In this document: positions 23,332 through 34,829 of the stretch, in pieces
Numbering within the stretch: the first letter of the stretch is position 1
How the letters are laid out: the number at the start of each line of letters is the position of its first letter
Origin: Leptasterias polaris
Taxonomy: Eukaryota; Echinodermata; Asteroidea; Forcipulatida; Asteriidae
Direction: 5' to 3'
DNA: 64,000 nucleotides
Assembly (NCBI GenBank): GCA_037783415.1
Contig: JAZGTN010000002.1
Span: 1,798,001 to 1,862,000, forward strand
Program-made: the position numbers and the translations under genes
Notes under the pieces: generated by a model
Told to the model about the DNA's origin: nothing
Seen by the model: the letters and a program-made list of their open reading frames with translations, nothing else
Database searches by the model: none

Positions 23332-23682
23332 AGTTAAAGAGGCAGGTTGTGTTCGATTTTGGCACTATGGGCTTATTAAAGCGATAGTTATGAAATATGG
23401 TTGGAAAGATGTTTTAAAAGTAGAGTACAATGAGCCACACAAAATATTCCTCTGTGGTTTTTCTTTTACTTCGTGAACTAAACACGGTCCGCCATTTTGT
23501 AGAACCAATGTTTGACTCCACAAAATGGCGGACTGTGTTAGTTCACGAAGTAAAAGGAAAACCACACAATTTCGAGGTGTACTTAAAAAAAACATATTTC
23601 CAACCATATTCATTGTATAACAAACGCTTGTTATATAGCCCAAAGCGCCAAATCCGAGAGCAACGTGTCCCTTTAAAAACTG
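23332..23682. mobile_element. 351-bp MITE with long inverted arms
   Basis: The arms pair over about 150 bp with interruptions: AGTTAAAGAGGCAGG at the left against AGTTTTTAAAGGGACACG inverted at the right, then ATGGTTGGAAA, and a near-perfect inner stem TTTTACTTCGTGAACTAA...CCGCCATTTTGT around a short loop at about 23,505-23,520. Non-coding. The inner stem contains CCGCCATTTTG, a YY1-like sequence. Confidence 0.7.
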
Positions 23683-24614
23683 AACGGTAAACTCTGTGTG
23701 TATACAATATTGTAGGGTCATACTTTGGTAATGACCTCTCTTTTTTTAAATAGTAATTTCTATCCGAAAGCTTACTAATGGTAAAGATGGTAATGGTGGT
23801 ATAAGCAGGCAGTGAAATTATTTAGTCTGAAATGCCCCCCCCCCCCCTTCTGAATTGAAATCAATAACAGTATGTCAAAAAAGCTTTAATCTCCAAAACA
23901 ATTATTATTTGTTATGGTCTCCAAGTGCTCGTCCCCGTTCAGTAGAGGACAACATGGGCTGAAGGAGGATGATTCGAAAGAGGGCGCTATCAGAAGTAAG
24001 TACACAGTTCGCCGAATGAGGGGGGGGGGGGGGGGGGCAGAATCCCCGGGAACAGAATCTCATACCACACATATAATTGATAAAATTACACTTTACATCC
24101 GAAAAGTATGCACTAAAACAGAAAATCATTAATTAAAATGATTAACAACTGGCATAAAAAAAACTTATAAAGGCGCTTATGATTTTTGACGTTATTTCAA
24201 GCTAAATTCGGGTTTAATCGAGTCGAGTAGTAAGTTGAGATATGCTTTGTTCACACATGTCAATTTAATTCGAGTCCAATATTCGATAAATTCGTTTTTT
24301 AAAGAAAAATCGTATCCTGGTTTTGTTTCTTCTGACGGGTGAAAATAAGATAATGTTTTTTCATTAGTGTGGCAATCAGCGGAGTTCCGAAACTTGTTTT
24401 AGAATACTACTTGGATTTTATAAATTTAAATAAAATTTAATATTTACGCTCAAAATGTGAAATAATAGTCCGATGAGTATTACATTGAGATCGCAATAAT
24501 GGAATCTTAGTTATTAATTTTTTTAATCTGAGTAATATCCCGAAACTAGCGTTGAACCTTTTTATTTTTAAAGCATTTACATTTTAGATATAAAGATCTG
24601 ATTTACGGGGAACT

Positions 24615-24895
24615 TTAAGGAATACGACGCATTTTCATTTCACTGTGCGTTATTTTACGAGTAAAGGAGACGTATTCCCACACGATGCCGCTGGGGTATC
24701 TCTGAGAATACTCGCCGTTCAGGTTACTGTAAAGCCTTGTATCGCCATCGTCATCCAGTGTGCATTGATTGAACCACCAACCTCCCTTAAACTCATCGGC
24801 GCAGTTCAGAGAGGGTTCGGTATCGTTGTCACGATCGTACGTAGAGAAGGGCTGTCCGTTGGACGGTGGTTCAAGGGTAGTGGACAGAGCATCAA
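24615..24895 (-). CDS. FReD gene, last coding exon (C-terminal fibrinogen domain)
   Basis: This is the terminal exon of the fibrinogen-related gene whose other exons lie at 41,069-41,339, 45,053-45,606 and 48,032-48,292. It follows a 3' splice site TTTTTTTCAG at 24,896-24,905, begins in phase 1 (2 nt complete the codon started by the exon at 41,069) and ends with TAA at 24,615-24,617. It encodes about 94 residues: PFSTYDRDND (the Asp-rich Ca2+-binding loop), LNCADEFKGGWWFNQC (the conserved Cys pair and WW motif next to the acetyl-group/ligand pocket of ficolins) and YSNLNGEY, then a short basic C-terminus. All hallmark residues are intact. The preceding intron is about 16.2 kb and houses the Polinton. 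The protein is expected to be secreted and bind acetylated or carbohydrate ligands; that is family knowledge. Confidence 0.88.
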
Positions 24896-26059
24896 CTGAA
24901 AAAAAGCATATATAGTGTTATAATGACTTGGCGGTTTTTAAAATTTCTATAAAATGGCCGATAAACGAAAGAAAGTTCCAACAAAATTTGAAAAGAAAAG
25001 TAATTATCATCGGCAATAGACTGTGCAACCAAGTTGGTCCCTACCATTGAGTTGTACGTGTGCGCAACTCTGTTTCTTCAAATACTTGAGTTTAACGTAT
25101 TTTACGGCTATGAAAATAATATAATAGTGTTGTGAAAGTAAAATTTTGCCATGAAATTTATGGTAGTAAAATAAATGTAAAAAAATTAACAAAGAAAAAC
25201 CGGAGGATAAGACTTGACCTCCATTCCCGGTTACTTGTGAACATTTATGAATTTTGCCAAACTGACGTTCGTGTTATAATAAACCCAATGTAGGCCCTAA
25301 TGGTCGCACAAATTTGGGCGTGAATGGTGAATGGGGAATTCTAAAATAATAAACATTCTGGTCCCAAGTTTTAAACTTGTTTCAGTATTAAATTGAAGAA
25401 ATTAAAAATTTGTATCGGATACAAATTGAAATTGTATTTATAACAATTTGCTGTAGTATTCAATTTGTTTTGTATAAATAGAAATTGAATAGTTTTATAG
25501 AGAAATACAGTCGTTGCTCAAAATGTTCTCGTTTTCGCTACGTGCTAGACTTGCTCAGTCTATTAAGTTAACATTCAAGACGATGGCAACTGTTTGCACC
25601 ACATCATCGATGCTTGATAGCGGAACGTAATGGTCCCCAATCACCACTGGGAGGGTTTTCGCGAATCGCAGAACCAAGATTGAAGACACAAGCCGGGAAC
25701 GAGATGTTTAACTATTAAAATACACGTCTGACAACAGAGCTAAGTTGTAAAGCTGGAGGCCCTCGCTGTCCTTGTTCACAATAGAAAAAAGAAGAAGAAA
25801 AATCTCGAACAAAGAATATTTGTTTCTAAATACTGCACAATAAAAACACGAACAGCAATTCATTGCAAAGACAATTTGAAGTGTTATATAATACAAATAG
25901 TTCGATAAAGTCTTTCGTAGAAACCCCATTTGCCAATCATGCCCGATTTTTTGAATCCATTACATAAGTTTCTTGATTACATGAATGTCAGTTCGGCAAA
26001 ATTCTTAATTGCTTACAAGAGTGCCCAGAAACGGAGGTCAAGTCTTATTCTTAGTGGAA
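24896..26059. other. FReD intron part; small ORF behind a TATA-like box
   Basis: No clear gene. TATAAATA at about 25,471-25,478 precedes a 35-codon ATG frame at 25,522-25,629 (+) beginning MFSFSLRARL. It has no recognisable domain and may be chance. Confidence 0.25.
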
Positions 26060-26471
26060 TGTCGTGGCCGAGTGGTTAAGAGCACCGAACTCAAGCTCTG
26101 GTGTTTCTGATCAGCAGAGTGTGGGTTCGAATCCCAGTCGTGACATTTGTGTCCTTAAGCAAGACACTTAACCACATGCTTCGTCCTTCGGATGGGACGT
26201 AAAGCCGTTGGTCCCGTGCGTTGTGAATGCACGTAAAAGAACCCAGTGCACTTATCGAAAAGAGAAGGGGTTCGCCCCGGTGTTCCTGGTTGTGGCTGCT
26301 TAATGCGCCGTAGCACCTTGTAAACCCTTATAAGGTGCTAAATAATTGGGTCTCAGATTTTCATCACTGCAATAACCTTTCTTTCTGAAAGTATGTATAT
26401 ACTCAGCGCCTTGAGTACCTTGTTTGGTAGATACGTGCGCTATATAAGACTTCGATATTATTATTATTATT
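26060..26471 (+). mobile_element. tRNA-derived SINE, long variant
   Basis: A box TGGCCGAGTGG (26,065-26,075) and B box GGTTCGAATCC (26,124-26,134). The tRNA-like head is nearly identical to that of the SINE at 5,183, but the body (CTTCGGATGGGACGTAAAGC, CACGTAAAAGAACCCAGTGC) is different, and the 3' tail is CAGCGCCTTGAG...GTGCGCTATATAAG followed by (ATT)n. It thus combines the same head with a different body and tail. Confidence 0.85.
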
Positions 26472-27312
26472 CTTAGGTTTTCTTTTTTGATTTGTTAAAT
26501 TTATTTAACTTTCATTATAATCATGGCCAAATTTCATTTGCTTTATAATTTCTAGAGCCGTAAATTGGGTCAGACGAATGTGTTTGAAGAAACAGAATCA
26601 CGCACACGTAAAGCTCAATATGGTTGGGACCAACATGGTCCCGGAAGTTCGATTACGCGCGCGACTTGCACAAGTTCTTTTCACACTACAAAAAATCTCC
26701 GTGTTGGACACAGATATTTTGTGTAGTGTGAAAAGGCCTATAGTCTTTTATCATCAAGATTGTTCTTTGTTTTCAGAGAATCGCCGTTTAACAAATTGTT
26801 GATACTGATCAGTTAAGACTTATTTTAGTAGATATTACAGAGATTACGATTGGATGATTAAGGAGAGGGTCATAATTATAATAATTGTAACTACTACTTC
26901 GAAAATTAATTAAAGAAGTATTTGAACGAGAACAAAGAGGAAGTAATATTTGCCGAAATTAATTTATAATTGCTCAACAATTACAGAAATATAGTTCACA
27001 TCCCATACAAAGTTTTGCAAATAAAAAAAACAAAAAAACCAAATTTGACCACATTGTTGCTTTTCGTTGAGTTTCGTAAAATTCCCCGAGGAGTCGTCCT
27101 TCTCGGATACATTCACGTGACGTCATGGATTGTGTGGGAGTGGTGTTATACCGCTGCGCGGTATTTACACTTTGCAATATTGAAAGAACACTGTTCTTAG
27201 GCAAAGTCGTAAAGAAAAGCCTCTACAATCCTAGATAGAAGCAGGTCTCGAGAGGGATTTATATTTATACTTACGAAAAAGAGATATATTCTTCAAGCAC
27301 TGATGGTAATAT
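26472..27312. other. FReD intron part, no gene recognised
   Basis: AT-rich sequence with chance frames only. CCGCTGCGCGG near 27,150 is a short GC-rich palindrome of unknown meaning. Confidence 0.3.
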
Positions 27313-27471
27313 TTAAGAGGATAGCTCTCCTGAGGAGGGAAGGGAAGGGGAGTGATGACGACGGTGGGGAATTCGTCTCGCAGAACCCCTGGTTTGAGCC
27401 ACTTGCGTGTGGAAGCGGTAGCAGCCGACAATGAAACTGATGACAACGAGAGCGAAACCGAGATCGACTGG
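27313..27471 (-). CDS. Possible terminal exon with a transmembrane segment
   Basis: Behind a good 3' splice site (ATTACTATTATTAG at 27,472-27,485) the minus strand reads 52 codons in phase 0: VDLGFALVVISFIVGCYRF (a plausible single membrane helix), then a basic His/Arg-rich tail ending in TAA at 27,313-27,315. The layout fits the last exon of a type I membrane protein. No upstream exon was identified, and it lies inside the last FReD intron just outside the Polinton. It might be an alternative 3' exon of the FReD gene, a nested gene, or chance; the phase 0 start does not match the phase 1 end of the exon at 41,069. Confidence 0.3.
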   Translation of the reverse strand, partial: PVDLGFALVVISFIVGCYRFHTQVAQTRGSARRIPHRRHHSPSLPSSGELSS

Positions 27472-27647
27472 CTAATAATAGTAATACAGCATGGTATGGT
27501 CTCTTCAGTAAATGAGTTACTGAGCAAATGGAATCGCTCCATGATTGTTTGATGTTTTTCTTTGGTTCATGTATGGGCGTTGTGGATGTATGTTACACGT
27601 TGACGCAGTGCCTGCAGAGGATTATAGTTTCGTGTGTAAGTGATGTA

Positions 27648-27702
27648 GCAGCAGGGGGTCGAATGCACCAACTAACTCGGCCCCAAAACGCTCCCAGCCC
27701 AT
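27648..27702 (+). repeat. Polinton left terminal inverted repeat
   Basis: GCAGCAGGGGGTCGAATGCA, continuing through CTCGGCCCCAAAACGCTCCC to CAGCCC. The right counterpart at 39,071-39,123 has one fewer base after GGGGGT and one substitution. It is preceded by the target duplication TGATGTA at 27,641-27,647. Confidence 0.85.
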
Positions 27703-28399
27703 GGCCATGACAAGAGGCTCCCGATGATGCCCGGAAGGGCTGCGGCAGCTTTTCCGGCTAGGTTTGCCAACATACGCCCAAGAGCTTGCAAGTGCTTTTT
27801 GCCCACTATTTTATCCCATCCTTGCTTGCGGGAGGTGTGGGAGGCTTTGGCGGTTCAACCCCGCCAGCTGCCCCGCCAGTCAAGGCAAGGAACAGAGTGC
27901 TGATGATAAAGCCAAGCGCAGTTATAATGCTGGTTATGGTGACACCCTGCTCGCGGAACAGTGTCCGCAGCCGCTCGGCCAGGATTGTGTTTTTGTTTAA
28001 GACGCTTGTTACAGTCTCACGGATTTGGCGGACCTGTGACCGGAGTTGTAGGTTGAGGGAGTCGATGCTGTCTTGGGTTGCTGCAAGCTGCTCTTCGGCC
28101 TTTTGAATTTCACGCTTAATTTGGTCTGCTCGTCCAGTCGTTCCTGAGCGCTTAAGATCTTCGAAGTAGCCCTCGAGTAACTGCTGGAGAGAAACTCTTT
28201 TGCTCTCTTGCACTGCTTTTGTGCCACGCAAATTTCTCAGGGCTTTGTCGAGTCCTAGAAGCTCCCTCATGGGCAGGGTATTGATCTCTGCCGCGGTAGG
28301 CGTCTCAATTGTTGACATACTGCCAATGAGATCATCAATGTACTTATCCATCATCAGTGACAGCTGCATCAGCCTTTTCTGCAAACTCTCCGATCCCAA
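27700..28399 (-). pseudogene. Polinton coiled-coil and membrane-anchor protein, frameshifted
   Basis: A minus-strand frame of about 197 codons (28,399 to 27,806) opens without an ATG; the first ATG is ten codons in. It has a long charged, heptad-like helical part (residues about 60-135, e.g. REIQKAEEQLAATQDSI), then a hydrophobic segment TIITALGFIISTLFLAL and a Gly/Pro-rich linker PPKPPTPPAS. After a stop near 27,806 the similarity to a coding sequence resumes in another frame with a second hydrophobic stretch LAGKAAAALPGIIGSLL that reaches the terminal repeat, so one frameshift is present. It is oriented away from the capsid-like gene. Function is unknown; the position and layout suggest a minor virion or membrane-active protein. 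Confidence 0.65.
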
Positions 28400-28403
28400 C
28401 CTT

Positions 28404-29549
28404 GGTGCTCAGGATGTGATTGTTCCTGGAACAGCCCGCCTTGCATTCACCATCTCTCTGACCTCAACCGACGACAACCGAACAGTCGTCTAAAATCTTG
28501 GTCGGGCAAATGTGAAAAAGACTACAATCAGAATAAGTGGCAATGAGATCATGTCTATAGATGATAGCGATGTTATCAACTGCTACTCCGACCTATGGAA
28601 AACAAAGCGAGAGCGCCAGTCCCAGGTTTACCGGGGTATTGATGAGTAACAGCCAACATTCTGAAACTGATGGTGGGTGCTGGAGACGGCAACAGTTCCC
28701 AGGCACAGGACAAGGCCATCGCAGATGCCTATGACAACCGATTCTCCGTCCCGCTGGACTTCGAATTACTTGAGTCCCCATATGCCATTCTTCCAGTCTG
28801 CCCTTGGTGACCGATTGGAGTACAAGCTGACCTTTAATGACTACAGCCGTGTTATAAAGGCAACCGATGATGCCAATGCCAGCTAACACCATTGACAATA
28901 TTTCTCTCGAATTTGACACTGTGAGTGAACCGAGCCTGGCCCGCATGATTCGCAATCAGTATGCTCGCCGGCTTGCCATCCTGTACGACCGCATATTGCG
29001 CCACAGCAGGGTTGCCCTTGACAAGAGTCAGACTCTGTGGAACATCAACCTGAACGTCCATGCCCGAAGCTTGAAGGGAATACTCATGCTGTTTACAGTA
29101 ACAACGACCACGTGACCGAGACACAGAAGCCTTCTACAATTCCAAGATTGAAAAAGATGAGGTCACGATTGAAGGGTGCCAAACCAATATACTCCCAGGG
29201 TATGCGGGCGTACCAGCAGTGGGATGAGGTTCGAAAGTACTTCGCCAGCAGCCCTTCAACCAAGCGTCACCCTATGGTTGCAATGGTCACCAAAGACTTA
29301 GCATTTGCTGACGTAACGGTCGGGGAGTACTTGACCAAAAAGTACAGCCTTTGGCTGGACATGAGAAGCAACAATGATGACTCGCTGCACGGCAGTGGTC
29401 GGCGCATAGAAAATGCAAGTGAGGGGGTCACAGTCCAGCAGAACACGAAAAAGGCAGAAACGGCGGGCACATTGAACATGTATTTGTATGTCATCATGGA
29501 CGCGCAGCTCAACATCGAAAATGGTCGATTTATCAGTGCGCTCTACTAA
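28404..29549 (+). pseudogene. Polinton major-capsid-like protein, multiply broken
   Basis: Coding-quality segments are spread over all three plus frames. They begin GAQDVIVPGTARLAF (28,404), continue KKTTIRISGNEIMSIDD after a stop at about 28,491, then QSALGDRLEYKLTFNDYSR, LARMIRNQYARRLAILYDR and finally an open C-terminal frame from about 29,180 to 29,549 with MYLYVIMDAQLNIENGRF. At least four frameshifts and one stop separate them. Length, order upstream of the packaging ATPase and my recollection of Polinton proteins point to the double jelly-roll capsid protein; this was not tested by alignment. It cannot make an intact protein. Confidence 0.65.
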
Positions 29550-29572
29550 ACCTTCGTCTACGAAAGTTTTTG

Positions 29573-30145
29573 CAAGCAAAAGATAATCTTTTGCCTGCAA
29601 AAGATTCACACTCAGCCATCATCTGTGGCCAGACCGGCTGTGAAAAACAGTCTTTATCTTTAGACCTCCTCGAGGGTCACTTCTTCGGCGCCTTTGCGCA
29701 CATCGTCATACTCTGCCCCATAATTCGTTGGAATAAAACGTACCACGAGCGATCTTGGGTGTGGGCAGACCCAGAGGTCTTTATCGTCGACTCTGGCGAT
29801 CGACTTCACGAATATCTGCGAGCCTTTTACTCACTCTTTGCCGGCGAGCCAACGTTGTACATCGTCGACGATTGCTCGGCCAGTAAAGCCCTGACCAAAA
29901 AGAAGGACATGCTGTCTGAGCTTGCATTCTCGGGGTGCCATGCCTCTCAATCTGTGTTGGTCTTGACGCAGAAGTACAACTCGGTCCTTAAAGACCTCCG
30001 CTCTCAGACAAAGTGGATTGCGGTCTTCCATTGCAAAGATAGGGATTCCTTTGGAGATTGCATGCGAGAAAACGATGTCATCCCAACAAGAAAGGAGAGA
30101 GCAGCGCTTAGACAGCTGCTATCTGATTTTGGTCGAGTATATTAG
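29573..30145 (+). pseudogene. Polinton packaging ATPase (FtsK/HerA type), decayed
   Basis: An open frame of about 190 codons without an ATG start. Near the N-terminus a degenerate Walker A motif reads GQTGCEKQS, where GxxGxGK[ST] is expected: the glycine and the catalytic lysine context are altered. A Walker B-like TLYIVDDCSA follows about 80 residues later, then SVLVLTQKYNSV, a sensor-like strand. This is the layout of A32-like genome-packaging ATPases of Polintons and related DNA viruses. The broken P-loop and missing start make it a pseudogene. It lies directly after the capsid-like gene, as is common in these elements. Confidence 0.75.
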
Positions 30146-30234
30146 ACTTAGGCGCAGAACAACACATGTAATCTCACTGTTGCGAATTACTGTCCGCAAG
30201 ATAGAATGTGACGATTTGATCGACCAGCTGTTGT

Positions 30235-31145
30235 CTCTTGATGCTCAAGAGGAAAGCACGGGTACCACTGTCTCAACAACAATCGTCACCAATACGGAGA
30301 GACAAGAACAAAAACGAGCCCGTCTGGCAGCAATTGTGGCTGGTGGTACAGCCAAAAAATACCTAGGTAAACAACTTACTCTCGCACAAGTTGACGAGAT
30401 GACCGATGATGATGTTTCCAAACACTACGGCCGCTATGAGGCACGACTTGGAGCCTCAATGACAAAAACACTTGGAACTTCTGCGCTGCAGATGTATGCG
30501 CTAGCAGCAGACACATTTCTATCCATTCCACCTGAAAATCGGCCCCAGCTTGTCTCAGACCTTGAAGAAGACCCCTTTGTTGAACATGCACTGACTACTG
30601 CTTGCTGTGAGCTATATTATCTCTATGGGATGTACTTAGCTCCGCTAACGGCAGCGATGACCACAGCTAAACACTGTCATTTTGGAGATCGGGGAGCTCT
30701 TGCAAATATAAACACCGCAGAAGATGGAGGCATTAGAGATGCCACTAAAATCGATGGCGGAAGAGCCTGTCGTTCCAACTGTCCAGGCAACCCCCCCCCC
30801 CCCCCCCCCTCCCCAGCGCACAGTGCTGCAACGCAAGAGAGCGAGAGGGTGACGATTGACCATAAAAATAATAAGGACCCGAAAAAAGTCGCGGCTGGTC
30901 AAGAAGGTGCGGCAGGCAGAAAAGCAAAACAAGAAGCACTACTTGAACAGCTTTGAAAGGCCAAAGAGGGTCTCTGACCATCTCAAACAACTCACGCCCA
31001 TTAGCGGGCCAAAACCGCAGTTGCTGTTCCCACTGGAACAGCAGCTGGAACAGTGGGGACAGCGGGAACATGGGCTGGGAATGTGTCCACTGAGCAGAGC
31101 TCATGGATAGAGTATATGCAGTCCTCGCAGGAACTGCTGCTGTAG
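30235..31145 (+). pseudogene. Conserved Polinton gene of unknown function, broken
   Basis: An open frame runs to 30,956 and looks coding from about 30,235. It has a charged N-terminal region, then a helical part KHYGRYEARLGASMTKTLG and LYYLYGMYLAPLTAAMTTAK. Downstream a C19-type tract at about 30,789-30,808 has invaded the frame. The tail resumes as KDPKKVAAG...RKAKQEALLEQL and, in another frame, an Ala/Thr/Gly-rich stretch ending WIEYMQSSQELLL at 31,145. Proteins of this type sit next to the ATPase in animal Polintons as I recall them. No enzymatic motif is seen. Confidence 0.5.
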
Positions 31146-31168
31146 CTGTTGGTGCCGTTGTATTATAG
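31103..31168 (+). CDS. Small hydrophobic Polinton ORF
   Basis: A 21-codon ATG frame, MDRVYAVLAGTAAVAVGAVV plus one residue, which is almost entirely one membrane helix. It overlaps the broken gene upstream in another frame. It may be a genuine small membrane protein or the truncated start of a longer one. Confidence 0.35.
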   Translation: MDRVYAVLAGTAAVAVGAVVL

Positions 31169-31282
31169 AGCCAGTACTAATGCGCGTGCAAAATCCGCCC
31201 CCGTCGGAATCGAGGCAGGGAAAAAACCAGTTAGACAAACGGCCTGACCCCTTTTGTATGCGGTAACTGCTTCTATGCTAAA

Positions 31283-31497
31283 ATGTCTACTTCTAGTACA
31301 GACGGTAAACAGCTTGCCAGTTTGGCATACCATTCCGCTGTTGTGAGTGGACTTGCCAAATTTTGAAGGGGGCTACTCCAACATTGGATTTGGCGCCGTA
31401 TGATGTTGGCATGGTCATTCTGGATGTGGGTCTGGCCATAGCCACTAAAGATATGCTTGTGAAGCAGGGGATACTCCCTGCGGACATATTGAAGTAA
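31283..31497 (+). pseudogene. Small Polinton membrane-type ORF with one frameshift
   Basis: It starts with an ATG (MSTSSTDGKQLASLAYHS) and shifts frame in a T-rich spot near 31,362. It then continues with a hydrophobic segment VGMVILDVGLAIAT and ends LVKQGILPADILK with TAA at 31,495-31,497. The organisation as a short protein with one central helix resembles minor virion membrane proteins; function unknown. Confidence 0.5.
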
Positions 31498-31523
31498 TCG
31501 CCCTTCCTTTATATATCAACAAG

Positions 31524-31535
31524 ATGGCCTCTATA
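31524..31535 (+). pseudogene. Polinton hydrophobic gene, first four codons (split by insertion)
   Basis: ATG and three further codons are cut off by the CACTG element at 31,536. The frame is taken up again at 37,367, directly behind the TA duplication on the other side, with no frame change. See the second part at 37,367-37,480. Confidence 0.7.
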
Positions 31536-32160
31536 CACTGTAAAAAGAAAATCTGTTATTTTACGGAAAAAGTTCCGGCAGCAAAATTACCGGAACTTTT
31601 TAAAAGTTCCGTTAAGTTTACGGATTCTTTTTTAACGGAATTATTTGAAAATTACGGAGAAAAACTGTATTTTTAACGGAATTACCTAGAAATTAGTTCC
31701 GTATAAATGCGACAAAAAAAATTTGTCCGTAAAAAGAAAATCCATATTTTTACGGAATGAATGGTATAATTCCGTACAAATATGGCGAACATTGTCCGTA
31801 AAAATAAAATACGGATTATATTGTATTTTTACAGGGTTAACATAAAATTTATTCTGTACAAATACGGAAAATACATGTTTATTAGTTTTATCCGTAAAAA
31901 TGAAATCCTAGAATTTATGGATAAAATTAACACCAAAAATTAGTACAATTAAAAAAATTAATGTTTTCCATTAAAAATTTTTTTGAAAAGTTGTGTTTCA
32001 TAAACACAGATGCCCTGCAAGCCAATCCGTGTCTTAAAATGTTGACCTTGGTGATCCAAAACAATAGGCTTCTTGGTGATCTAAGACCAATCCACACACC
32101 AAGTTTGGAGTTGATATGTCAAGTCCTTCTTGAGTTATTGAGCACACACACAATTTAGAA

Positions 32161-32179
32161 GGGGGGGGGGGGGGGGGGG
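32161..32179 (+). repeat. G-tract and nearby (GT)n microsatellite
   Basis: A G run of about 18 at 32,162-32,179, with a (GT)n tract at about 32,257-32,274, both in the left interior of the CACTG element. Confidence 0.85.
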
Positions 32180-33853
32180 TGGTGAGTAAGCATTACATAC
32201 GAAGTGTGGACCTGAGAACAAAAGAGGTCCACACAAGGCAGGGTTTTGAATAATTGTGTGTGTGTGTGTGTGTGCCTATGTCGGAAATACACGCCCTTTG
32301 GGTGGCATCTGTATAAAAATAATATGTAAATTTGCCGAACATAACTTTATGTCTACCAGAACTGCATGTCCAGAGACATGCAAACTTGAGTTCCATTTCT
32401 GTGGTGATATGGGGATCATCAGAAACGTCAAAGTACAGAGGTCTTCCTGTACAGGGTAAAGAAATCTTAAGTGATGGTTATAAACTGAAGGTACTAACTA
32501 ACTGTAGCACATGGAAGGAAGAAATCACAATTTCCATAGACACTTACATTGAACAAAATCATTAGAGAACAACTGAGGTTTAGGTAGGCAGATCTTGAAA
32601 CATCAAGAGTTTAATAAATGGAACAAATATTGCACACATTAATAATTTCCATCAGCAATTAACAGTGTTTACAATCATATCTCAAAACCTAACACCAGTA
32701 GGCAACTAAAGCCAGGCAACTTTTAAGCACAAAAGAATGTTTTTGTAGGTAATCCAGTGGGTCGCCATAACATTCTGCTGGACTGCGACATTGTGACTAA
32801 CTTTGGGAACAATCCTACACAAGTGAATATGCATTTGGAATGTTCCAGTGATCTAACAGGCCAGTCCACGTGCTGGAATGCTTACCTGATCCAATTAGAA
32901 CTACTGGTCAGACTTTTGAGATGCTCCCTAATTTTTTATTTTGTTTAAATCACAAAGAACAAATCTGTAAAAACAGACATGCGTAGTTATTCAACAACTT
33001 CTTTGTTTCAATAAAATAGCACCAGCATTTTTTATACAGCAGTCATTTGAATGCAAATTGAGTTTGAGCGTAAAACCAATCTGTGTGAATTTACATTAAT
33101 CAGTAGCTTTTGAGTGCAAGTTTTGATTTGCCCCCATTACCATTCAAATGGGCGCTGTATCGAAATACCAGCGCTATCATGATGAATGAATTGTCGAGTA
33201 ATGGGTATAACATTACTACCTGTCTGTGTATTTACAGGTTTGTGATCTTACTTTTTGTTTTAGAATAACATCACTGTCACTTGAAAAAGAAAATTCCTCT
33301 GCTATTTTTATAACAACATAATTGTTTACTTTTGTCAACATTTTAATATCCCCCAAAACCAGCAAGTTTCTGTGGTTTTACTGATCAATTTAAATTAAAT
33401 CAATTAGCATTGAGGAAGCTTCTTCAAGTGTCAATTAAATGAGATTGGCATAAAGAAAAAAGTACTGTACATATTTTTCTTTGGCACTGTATGTAAAACC
33501 TGTGAGACTGGCATAGACATATACATGTACAATTTTGTTAGCACTAGGGAACCTCAACGCCCCCCCCCCCCCCAAAAAGCACAAAGTACAGGATTGGTAG
33601 TTTCTTCAGTTTCAATCTGAAAGTTCAATGAGTAGAAAGGAATTGTTTGTACTAATTCCAGAGAATTGTTCCTGTCTGTAAAATAGGTAATGTCAAAGCT
33701 GAAGAAATGGCATTTGAAAACAATTCAAATTACTGTTGCCTACTTCAACTGAATGAGAATTAACAATTTTGTACTTTGTATTTAAAATTTTAAGTCTATT
33801 AAATTGGCCAATGCAAATCAATATTAATTTACTGCTCATTTGTCCAGTAACTC

Positions 33854-34522
33854 TCAAAGAGGGTCATTGCATTGGCCAGTAAAGACTCTACCACTGACTT
33901 GACCTTCCCACTTCTTCACCCCAGTCTTGGATCCATCACTTGGATTAATTCCCATGAAGAATCTGTAAGAGAAAAACATCAGTAGAATTATTTGACAAGT
34001 ACAGTACCTTTGTTATCACTAATGCAATTATTACAAATTGTTTGTGGTGCCCTCTGCAGATAGTTTGCTCAGAAGACATCTGCTCTAGAATACAGGAAGT
34101 CATGGGTTTGAATCCCAACTGATTAGGTAACCTGTGGATTGTTTTTTGAAGGTCACAGAGAGCAATGACATGAAGGGTAAAAACTAAAACAATACCCATT
34201 ATCACAGATGCAATAAAGAAAGTACAATAATATTCCATCTAGGTGTCAAGATACATCAAACAGACAGCCTGGTCAAATGGCAGAGTATTTAAAGCCCATC
34301 CTGCCCATCAAGTCAAAGGGCAACTTAAAATATTATGTTGGATAAACATTTACCAACATTAATTGTTCCACAACCAAATTGTTTTGCATTCCAGTCAAGT
34401 TTTACTTACCTCTGAACAAAATCTAGAGTGCAGGATGCCTCCTTAGCACAGTGTGTGTTAAAAACATAGTTAGCCACAAACATCAAGGTTAGAGCTTTCA
34501 ATGAGTTGATGACTGCCATCAT
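33854..34522 (-). CDS. Two-exon gene for a 73-aa secreted or membrane peptide
   Basis: Exon 34,559-34,410 is bounded by TTGTTGCAG and GTAAGT. Its first ATG (34,522) lies in TTGCAATGATGG with an in-frame stop upstream. It encodes 37 residues plus 2 nt, starting MMAVINSLKALTLMFVANYV (signal peptide or signal anchor), then NTHCAKEASCTLDFVQ. A 447-bp intron ends in CTCTTACAG. The second exon (33,962-33,854) completes the split codon to Arg and encodes FFMGINPSDGSKTGVKKWEG and a Cys-containing C-terminus before TGA. The frame is conserved across the junction, which is strong evidence for a real gene. I do not recognise the family. It lies inside a transposase-less CACTG element, so it is a captured host gene or a cargo gene. 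An upstream exon at 34,830-34,956 and a possible first exon ending at 36,622 may be 5' UTR. Confidence 0.65.
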
Positions 34523-34829
34523 TGCAAGGTAGTGCAAGTCTTAGGTGAATACATGTTTCCTGCAACAAATGATTTAGATTTTAAGTAGTCTGCCTCAATT
34601 GTTAAGGGATGGTAAAGCATACAAATAGATGCCTTTTGGGATGTTGGCATGCAATCTTGACATCACAAATCGCTTTGCGCTCTCATTCAACAAATTCTGG
34701 CAGGAAAACTTGATTGCCATTGCATTGCTATGATACAGAAAGCAAGTGATCCTTTATTCCTTTAGTTAAGTTTAAGCAACTCTAAATGAGTTACGCACTA
34801 TCTAAACAATTTACATGTACTGTACTTAC

